The notes beneath the pieces are model-generated. The model did not search any database. It had not been told where the DNA came from and saw only the letters and a list, made by a program, of their open reading frames with translations. This document shows positions 57,904 to 64,000 of a stretch of 64,000 nucleotides of DNA, in pieces. The position numbers were made by a program, and so were the translations under genes. Location of the stretch: positions 875,758-939,757 of the forward strand of contig KV419397.1 in NCBI GenBank assembly GCA_001630475.1, in the 5' to 3' direction. This stretch comes from Sistotremastrum niveocremeum HHB9708. Its lineage: Eukaryota; Basidiomycota; Agaricomycetes; Sistotremastrales; Sistotremastraceae. The stretch's first letter is position 1; every line of letters starts with the position of its first letter.

Positions 57904-59185
57904 ATGAACTTGCCTCCCGAATTATATGGGCTGATCGCGGAAGCCCTACGTGCGTCGGACAAGGCGAGCTTGAGGACCAAGACGAAGAAAGACTGGAGCA
58001 CTGAGAATAGGGACCTACTGTCTCTTTCGTTGGTCTCCAAGACATGGTACAACGAGACCGTTCCAGTTTTGTGGTCGGAGATCTTCTTGGAAGAGAAACA
58101 AAACGACGACCCCGCCGAGCATCAGCTTACCAAAGTTCGGAACCTGCTCGCTCGCTCGAGCTCCTGTTATGCCACCTATTTCAAACACTTATTCGTCGAC
58201 TACAACCCTCTTTTCGAAAGAGAACCAGCTACGGCAGCTCTCTCATCGACTCTCGAGGAGATCCTGTCTCTATCCACCCATCTCCAAACTCTCCGACTCT
58301 CATGCGACACCCATTGGGCACCTTCACTTGTCGATCATTTATCGTCGCGCCATTTTCCATCTCTGAAGATATTGCACCTCGCAGTAGTCCGATCCGGAGA
58401 GGAGACGCAGAGGCTGTTAGGAAAGTTCCTGGTTCGGCATTCTGGCCTGGAAGAAGTTGCGTTGCAGATTCCCGGCCCCTTTCCTTGGGAAGACCTGAGG
58501 GATGCAAATCCACTTCCAAACCTCATCACATTCAGTGGTAGTCTGGCGCAATTGAAGCTCCTGTCCACTTCACAGCACCTGAAATTCATCAGGTGTTCAC
58601 GAAGTATGTTCACCCTCGTCAGCCGCCTGGCATTCATCCACGAACTCTCGCTTCTCTCCAACCCATTCCTAAACGTTACACATCTCAACATCATGGGTTT
58701 CTGTATATCTTTGGATGCCGACACTTTGCGGGCATTAGCGCAGAGCTTTCCGTCTGTCGAGACGATTGACGGATTAGGAGTGACCGGGGCCTTCATCGTA
58801 AGTTCTTCATACACAAAGCTCTGTTTATCACCCTCATCATTGAATTTAGAAATTCATGGATACGAAAGTCGAAACGATGGCCAGATGCCTTCCCAAGCTT
58901 CAGAAAGCGACTATGTACGAGTCATCCCGGTTCGGCGAATCAGTGATCGATGGAGGATTACTTCCAACTCCAACCGATTCCGCCGTGGATGGTGCCTTCA
59001 TCCGTCTCCGCCGTCTATTCCCCAGAATCATCTCCGCAACGAATACGAAAAGCGAGTATTCGACCGCCTACAGAATCAGACGCGTTCAGACGATCTACTT
59101 GTTCGAGAAAGGAGGCACTGAGCCTTTCATCGAACGGATGCAACTGTGTCCGAGATCCAGGCGCGATACTGGCAGTTGGCTCTAG
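57904..59185 (+). CDS. F-box-like protein 7 (subfamily B)
   Basis: Two exons, 57904-58797 and 58850-59185, giving 409 residues. It opens MNLPPELYGLIAEALRASDK with LLSLSLVSKTWYNETVPVLW and SEIFLEEKQ. LRR-like segments include HFPSLKILHLAVV, HSGLEEVALQIPG and SFPSVETIDGLG. The intron separates GAFIV from KFMDTKVETMARCLPKLQ. The gene is nearest to gene 2 in its F-box part and to genes 8 and 9 in its C-terminal part, where those two lack the intron. The 3' end is the least certain part, as its last 15 residues have no match in the paralogs. Confidence 0.83.
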
Positions 59186-59794
59186 CTGCTGTCAAAGGCT
59201 CCCTTCGCTTTCACATACTTCGATCAATTTCCTTGATCTTCACTATTCCGGCATCCTCATCCACGACGTTCCACATCTCATTGCATTCAACTCACGCGCA
59301 TCTTTCAACAAGGTGTCTTTAGCTCATAACGGATTCGCCATGGCTTTCCCTTAGGACAGCATCAAAGCGAGTCCAGCGATTTAGCAACATATCAATTATC
59401 CGTTACTTGCCATACAAACCGTATCTCAACATACATCTTAATATTAATCAAGTGATCCACCTTCATTGTTCCGGCGATTTTGATTCTTTGCGCTCTTCAC
59501 TGGCTTGGTTTGTTCATGTATCTTGATTTCTTGATTTCTTGATTTCTTCAAGTCGCCCTTGAATATAATTTGACTTTTACCAAGGAGAAATGTCAGTATA
59601 CATATATACAATGCTGAGAAGAACAGCTATAAATTTGTGATCCAGTTGCGACAAAGCAAGTCAATGAAATAACAGACAGAGGTAAAATGAATCCAGGCCT
59701 ATACCACAGCTATGACCGAGGGCAGATCGGTCATAGTACAACGACAACGCAATCACATGTAACTTGGAACAATCGATAGCAATTCCAAACGAAA
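59186..59794. other. Convergent 3' flanks with a short repeat
   Basis: A short tandem repeat of TTGATTTC occurs three times near 59524-59549. No gene seen. Confidence 0.5.
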
Positions 59795-60520
59795 TCATCT
59801 GCGAGCGAGCAACTTTTCGGAAACGACGGACATGGGCTCAGCCCTGATCTCGTCTACACTGCCTCTTCGAGGCCCCCTTCGGCCTCTACTCCTCTCGAAA
59901 GGGGGAGGTGACGGTCTCCTTCTCCTCGGCCCACCTCTCCTATCGTCGATATCGTCGTCGTCGTAGGAGTCCCGCCTTCGTGGAGGGTCCCTCCTATCAT
60001 CACGTTCCCGAAGTCGTGATGGCGGCATCCAATAATTGGTACGAGGATCTCGCTCCCATCCTCGATACCTGTCTCTCTCCGCAACCCAGGAGTCGTACAT
60101 CTCCTCAGGCTGACCACGTCCGCCTCTCCTAGGCGGCGGAGATCGTCGAGCACGTACGTCAGGAGAGATCCACGTGTCGGCTTCGTATGCAGGTTTACGA
60201 CGGCCGTTGTTCGATTTCGAGCGCTTTCGTTTACGATTACCGTTGCCGTTGCCGTTCTTTCCCGCTGGCTTGCCGTTGGAAGGCTCTGCGGGCGAACCGT
60301 CGGCCGTGTCTGGTTTGGATATGGATTCGTCGCCACCTGGATCCTTCCGACTCTTATTCATCAACGTCGCGAGACGATCCTCATCCTCTTCTGCACCTCC
60401 CCCTCCGAATGGTTCTGTTGGACTCCTGGCGATCCGCGGTTCGACACCGTTGTCTACGGGTGAATGCGTCCCGTTCATGCGCTCAGAAGTGGCGCTCGCA
60501 GGGGGCTCGTCGTCGGCCAT
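59795..60520 (-). CDS. Basic RS/RGG-like low-complexity protein
   Basis: A single uninterrupted frame of 241 residues on the minus strand, starting MADDEPPASATSERMNGTHS. An acidic part (GGGGAEEDEDRLATLMN) is followed by basic clusters (NRKRKRSKSNNGRRKP) and a long Arg/Asp/Pro-rich tail with RD, RS and RGG-like pairs (DDRRDPPRRRDSYDDDDIDD). A short ordered piece reads YDSWVAERDRYRGWERDPRT. Composition suggests a nuclear RNA-binding or splicing-associated protein; no RRM or other domain is present. Lack of introns is unusual for this window. Opposite-strand frames are shadows of the low-complexity coding. Confidence 0.7.
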   Translation of the reverse strand: MADDEPPASATSERMNGTHSPVDNGVEPRIARSPTEPFGGGGAEEDEDRLATLMNKSRKDPGGDESISKPDTADGSPAEPSNGKPAGKNGNGNGNRKRKRSKSNNGRRKPAYEADTWISPDVRARRSPPPRRGGRGQPEEMYDSWVAERDRYRGWERDPRTNYWMPPSRLRERDDRRDPPRRRDSYDDDDIDDRRGGPRRRRPSPPPFERSRGRRGPRRGSVDEIRAEPMSVVSEKLLARR

Positions 60521-61193
60521 GGGTCGTTATAGTGTAGGGGATGACGAATGGTAATGGAATGTGCTGGTGGAATGAAGATGGAGGATAAAATGCAAAGCAA
60601 CTCTGGGTCAAGGAGCGCTCGCCGACGCAGCACGTTTCCTGTCCAAGGAATATATTCCGTTGTGGTAGAGGTGGTTGGGGAGGCTGCAGCTCCCGCTTTT
60701 TCGCCTTCTCAATGAGAGCTCGTGGTAGTGTCGTACGCTCGTGTCGTCTATCGACCTGGATGCCTATACGCAGGCAATCGTCGTCTCGATCCAAGATAAT
60801 TCAAAGTGTCGATGAGATGGAAGAATTTTTGCAGTTCGTGACCAGGAATAGCCAGCAAGAGAAATATTTACAAGATGGGCGTGAACAGCGTCGTCTTCCG
60901 TAGCTCACAGACGACGAAGGGCCTGAGCGTCGTGGCAAGCTTCAGGAAGGGTAGCAGATTCGGTCACACAGCCGGATTCAATCAGCGCATCGGCCCCATC
61001 GGGCTCGGCTACTGAAGCCGGAGGTTCTCCAACTCCGAGATTTTTCAATCTCCGATATGTACTTCGCTTCCGGCCTCGGTGGAGTTCGGAGATAGTCTCC
61101 AATTTTTCTCGTGATTTATTCGAAGGATTGATAGCTTACGACATACAAGGATCTACAATTCCAGTGCATGGTCCAGCATGGATATCAAAATTT
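60521..61193. other. Intergenic 0.67 kb with unresolved frames
   Basis: On the minus strand 60483-60794 and 60905-61102 are open (contain ALIEKAKKRELQPPQPPLPQ and STYRRLKNLGVGEPPASVAE). They could be exons of a small gene, but I found no splice model or family. The 3' flank of F-box gene 8 is also here. Confidence 0.3.
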
Positions 61194-62390
61194 CTATCGG
61201 AATCGTGGTCGCTCCTTCCGCTCGATGACCGGCGCGTTTTTGTCCGAGAAGAAAACTTCCATCTCTTTGATCAGACGCAAAGGAACATGTGTCTTTCGAT
61301 GTTTGGCGGAAACGAGTCCTGGGAATAATCGAGGAAGTGCAAAGAATGCCTGTTCCATAGAGGCATCGTCAGGCGTAGGAAAATCTCCGTTGTTGTTCGA
61401 ACGGGAGGAACCGTTCAAGGCGACAAACTCGCGCATGACAAGTCTGCGAAGTGCGGGAAGACATTGCGCCATGTCCTCAACCTTAGAATTCATGAATTCC
61501 ATGAAATCTGGGGCAATCTCCATTCCTTCCAAGGTCTGAAGAGCTGGGAAACATCGACCGATAGCGAAGAGAGTATCTGCATTCCAAGGGACGAAATAGG
61601 CGGAGATGGATAGGTGGATTACTCCAGAGAATGGGATCGACAAGGAGGAGAGTTCGCTGGCGAAGTTGATACACATCGCGATGTCAATAATCCACAGTTT
61701 GACTTTACGTAAGTAGAGCGAAGAACTCAGCATTTGCATATGGGAGAGAGAACCCGCAAACGTCTCGAGGAGGGGCAGCGGTCCCGAGGCTCGATGTGAC
61801 TTCCAGTCATGGTTCCCCTCGCTCGGGAATCTCCATAACCTAACCTCGAATAGATTTGGGTGAGCGATTAAAAATTCCGCCAACGGCTGGTCATCGTTCT
61901 CAGGTTCGATGCCCAAACGGAAATGTCGCAAATGAGGAAATCTCAGATGCAACACATGTTTGAGAAGTGGCATCCTATACTCGTGGCAGAAAATGCGCAA
62001 ATGCTGGACCTGCAAGGAAACCGATAGAATTTCCTGAATAATGGAGGTTACACCCTTCAATGAGTCCGAATGTCGAAGACGTTTATATGGGTGTAGGATG
62101 ATGAGTCGTTTGAGATAGATGGCATAATGAGTCTTTGGATCCTTCAGGAGTCCCAGAATTTGGGATGTCCAAGCCTCTAAATATTGAAGAGTTTCGGCGT
62201 CAGCGATGAATAATTCGGACCACAAAACCGAAGTGGCTTCCCTCATCCAAAGCTTGGAGACGAGTGTTAAGGCCAAAAGCGTCTGGTTCTCGACCTGCCA
62301 GGTTTTCCTCGACTTGTGTCTTTGTGCCTCCACTGTCAAGTCGCGCACTTCTTCGGCGATCTTTCCGCATATCTCTGGAGGGATATACAT
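61194..62390 (-). CDS. F-box-like protein 8 (subfamily B, intronless)
   Basis: A single frame of 398 residues on the minus strand. It starts MYIPPEICGKIAEEVRDLTV with LLALTLVSKLWMREATSVLW and SELFIAD. LRR-like segments are RFPHLRHFRLGIE, HPNLFEVRLWRF and CFPALQTLEGMEI. Where the other members have an intron, the sequence here runs straight through (IAPDFMEFMNSKVEDMAQCL). The start is the Met before IPPE as in gene 2; the frame is open to 62456 upstream. A MITE-like element begins 89 bp upstream of the start codon and may contain or displace part of the promoter. Confidence 0.88.
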   Translation of the reverse strand: MYIPPEICGKIAEEVRDLTVEAQRHKSRKTWQVENQTLLALTLVSKLWMREATSVLWSELFIADAETLQYLEAWTSQILGLLKDPKTHYAIYLKRLIILHPYKRLRHSDSLKGVTSIIQEILSVSLQVQHLRIFCHEYRMPLLKHVLHLRFPHLRHFRLGIEPENDDQPLAEFLIAHPNLFEVRLWRFPSEGNHDWKSHRASGPLPLLETFAGSLSHMQMLSSSLYLRKVKLWIIDIAMCINFASELSSLSIPFSGVIHLSISAYFVPWNADTLFAIGRCFPALQTLEGMEIAPDFMEFMNSKVEDMAQCLPALRRLVMREFVALNGSSRSNNNGDFPTPDDASMEQAFFALPRLFPGLVSAKHRKTHVPLRLIKEMEVFFSDKNAPVIERKERPRFR

Positions 62391-62472
62391 CTCGAAGTAA
62401 ATGTCAGAGTAGGCAAGACGACTCAGCTGTCGTCGAGAGTGGTAGAAAAAGAGCACGTCGGAGCCGTCCAGG

Positions 62473-63099
62473 TTGACTCAGGACCTCTGTTTATGTCATA
62501 TAAGGTTTGATCCAGAGCTCCGGCTCACTTATCCGAATCCACGGCGACCCCGGTTATCCGAAACCCTCCTCATAGCTCGAAATTTGGGTCGATTTTATCC
62601 GAATCATGGATGAAAGATTGCAAAAAAATCCCAAAAAATTCTAAACGATGGCCTGAGCGGCCATGACACCATAGCGATTGAAACTGAATGTAATCCATCC
62701 TCTCGTCATTTTCTGCCTTGACTTGTATTTTTCTCTCGCCAGTCGTGTAAATGGCCCACAATATTCGCTTTTCCGCCTATATAGTATCTAGAACTCCGGC
62801 CAGAATGATAAGACACTGCATTTTGCGTACAATCCGACCCATACTTAGGCAACATGATAAACAAAAATCGGTCAGGTACAGGGATATTGGGACGTGCGAT
62901 CTGGCTGAGGTCCATTTATCCGAAGCCCCGCCCAAAGATGGCGAGCTGGGGCTCAACTTATCCGAGAACCTCCTGCAAGATTTTGACCAGTTTCAAGTCA
63001 TTTATCCGAGTACTGATCCAAGATTTTCGAAAATTTCGCCTCCGGCTTATCCGAGATCGGATGAGGCCCTACACCTAACAAACAGGGGTCCTGTTGACT
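62473..63099. mobile_element. MITE-like element, 615 bp, with TTATCCGA motifs
   Basis: Proposed element 62479-63093. Terminal inverted repeats of 14 bp differ at one base: CAGGACCTCTGTTT at the left and AAACAGGGGTCCTG at the right. Both ends are flanked by TTGACT (62473-62478 and 63094-63099), read as a 6-bp target duplication. The interior carries at least seven same-strand copies of TTATCCGA near both ends (for example near 62527, 62552, 62594, 62915, 62953, 63001 and 63046) and no coding frame. Such subterminal repeats suggest transposase binding sites. The superfamily is open; the CAGG ends recall hAT, though hAT usually makes 8 bp. Confidence 0.65.
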
Positions 63100-63615
63100 C
63101 CGACTCTGATGTGCTCGGAGTTTCAATGAGTTGCTATTGCTACCGCTTTGCAACGTTGCCTGCCTTCCATTTTGCCTGCCTCAGTCGGCGAGAGGAAAAA
63201 ACAAGAGTTTAAGGCTGATCTAATGAAGTTTGAAGAAATATTTGCTCAGAACGCCAGAGTCAACTAGAACATCGGAAAATCGATGACATGGTCAATCGCT
63301 GACCAGTTGTGACGCTTGGGTTCAACCAAACAGACCGTTGATCCTGAATCTAGATTCTGTGAATTCGACGGACAGGCAGACCAAAAACAATGCATTGCGA
63401 GATTACAGCACTCAAAGCAATAATATCTAATTCTCAAGCGAATGTTGGGAAACCAAGTGAACTGCGGGCAGCGACATTCACATTCCAAGGACCCAAATTT
63501 CACCTCAAGAGCTTCATTATACTCCGTCTAGATTTTAGTCACCCTAGAACGTCGTAAGAGAATGTAAAAACTTGAGCATACCAAGTGGACGCTTAGTGAA
63601 TCATGCAAACTGTTA
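63100..63615. other. Intergenic, no gene seen
   Basis: Between the MITE-like element and the 3' end of F-box gene 9. No convincing frame. Confidence 0.5.
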
Positions 63616-64000
63616 TTATTGGTATGCGGGTTGTGCTCGCTCACGCCGTTCGATGACTGTTCCTCCATCCGAGAAGACCATTTTCATCTCTCGAATCCCC
63701 CCCATAAGGACAAGAGTCCGATGGTGTTCCGCACAAACTATGGCTGGGAATGCTCGAGGAAGAGCGGCGAAGGCCTGTTCCACGGAGGTATCATCTGGAC
63801 GATCAAACTCCCCGCTACTGCAACGGCTAAAACCGTTCCGGGAGAGCCATTCTTGCATGACTAATCTGCGAAGTGCTGGAAGGCAATGAGATAGAACCTC
63901 GACCTGAGATTTCATCAAATCCATGAAAGCTGGGGAGATCTCCATTCCTTCCAATGTATGGAGTGCTGGAAAACTTCGGCCGATGACAGAGAAAGTATTG
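63616..64000 (-). CDS. F-box-like protein 9 (subfamily B), C-terminal part only
   Basis: The minus-strand frame enters from the right edge of the window, so the F-box part lies outside. The visible 127 residues read FSVIGRSFPALHTLEGMEIS and continue MDLMKSQVEVLSHCLPALRR, closely parallel to gene 8, including the run-through at the site where other members have an intron. The end (REMKMVFSDGGTVIERRERA) matches gene 8 (KEMEVFFSDKNAPVIERKER). Genes 8 and 9 are thus a tandem pair on the same strand. Confidence 0.85.
   Translation of the reverse strand, partial: NTFSVIGRSFPALHTLEGMEISPAFMDLMKSQVEVLSHCLPALRRLVMQEWLSRNGFSRCSSGEFDRPDDTSVEQAFAALPRAFPAIVCAEHHRTLVLMGGIREMKMVFSDGGTVIERRERAQPAYQ

Noticed and set aside
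59854-60537. Several long frames on both strands
   Set aside because: All are shadows of the Arg/Asp-rich basic protein gene on the minus strand.
1-64000. LTR, retrovirus-like or Polinton-like remnants
   Set aside because: I saw no reverse transcriptase, integrase, capsid or long terminal repeat pattern; the two mobile elements found are small non-coding DNA elements.
1-64000. tRNA or rRNA genes
   Set aside because: No cloverleaf with a convincing GTTCRA box was recognised by eye; a covariance-model scan would be decisive.

Overview
The window looks like an intron-dense Agaricomycete (mushroom-forming basidiomycete) chromosome segment. The evidence is short introns of about 45-65 nt in nearly every gene, an unspecific peroxygenase, a NACHT-WD40 STAND protein, and repeated F-box-like paralogs of a type common in mushrooms. 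Gene models below were built by hand from splice signals and protein-family patterns; none was checked by a database search.

Layout. 0.4-3.2 kb: a Ser-rich nuclear-type protein and a small Cys-rich secreted protein with eight exons. 5.7-7.8 kb: a compact housekeeping block with VPS37 (ESCRT-I), RRP40 (RNA exosome) and SUS1 (SAGA/TREX-2). 9.0-12.6 kb: a tandem pair of membrane-anchored aldo-keto reductases. 13.6-21.0 kb: a tandem pair of zinc-finger MOV10/SDE3-type RNA helicases. 21.5-23.1 kb: a secreted peroxygenase. 26.4-31.4 kb: KISH/KSH1 followed by three F-box-like genes. 31.7-39.9 kb: a second housekeeping block with ATG18, two tandem thymine-DNA glycosylases, the mitochondrial S-adenosylmethionine carrier PET8, and ARP6. 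40.2-45.7 kb: a NACHT-WD40 STAND (NLR-like) gene interrupted by a small hAT-like DNA transposon. 49.2-64.0 kb: six more F-box-like genes, a second copy of the Ser-rich protein, an RS/RGG-like basic protein, and a second MITE-like element.

How it fits together. Conserved single-copy cell-biology genes (ESCRT, exosome, Golgi traffic, autophagy, chromatin) alternate with accessory stretches rich in duplications. Four pairs (reductases, helicases, glycosylases, two of the F-box genes) are adjacent copies with matching exon structure. The nine F-box-like genes form two subfamilies. The NLR gene shows a sharply bounded CpG-poor block across its 3' two thirds, a transposon in its last WD40 repeat, and stop codons in its N-terminal part that may or may not be spliced out. 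I recognised no virus-derived element, CRISPR array or tRNA gene. About 12 kb, mainly 3.1-5.7, 7.8-9.0, 23.2-26.3 and 45.7-49.2 kb, holds no gene I can name.
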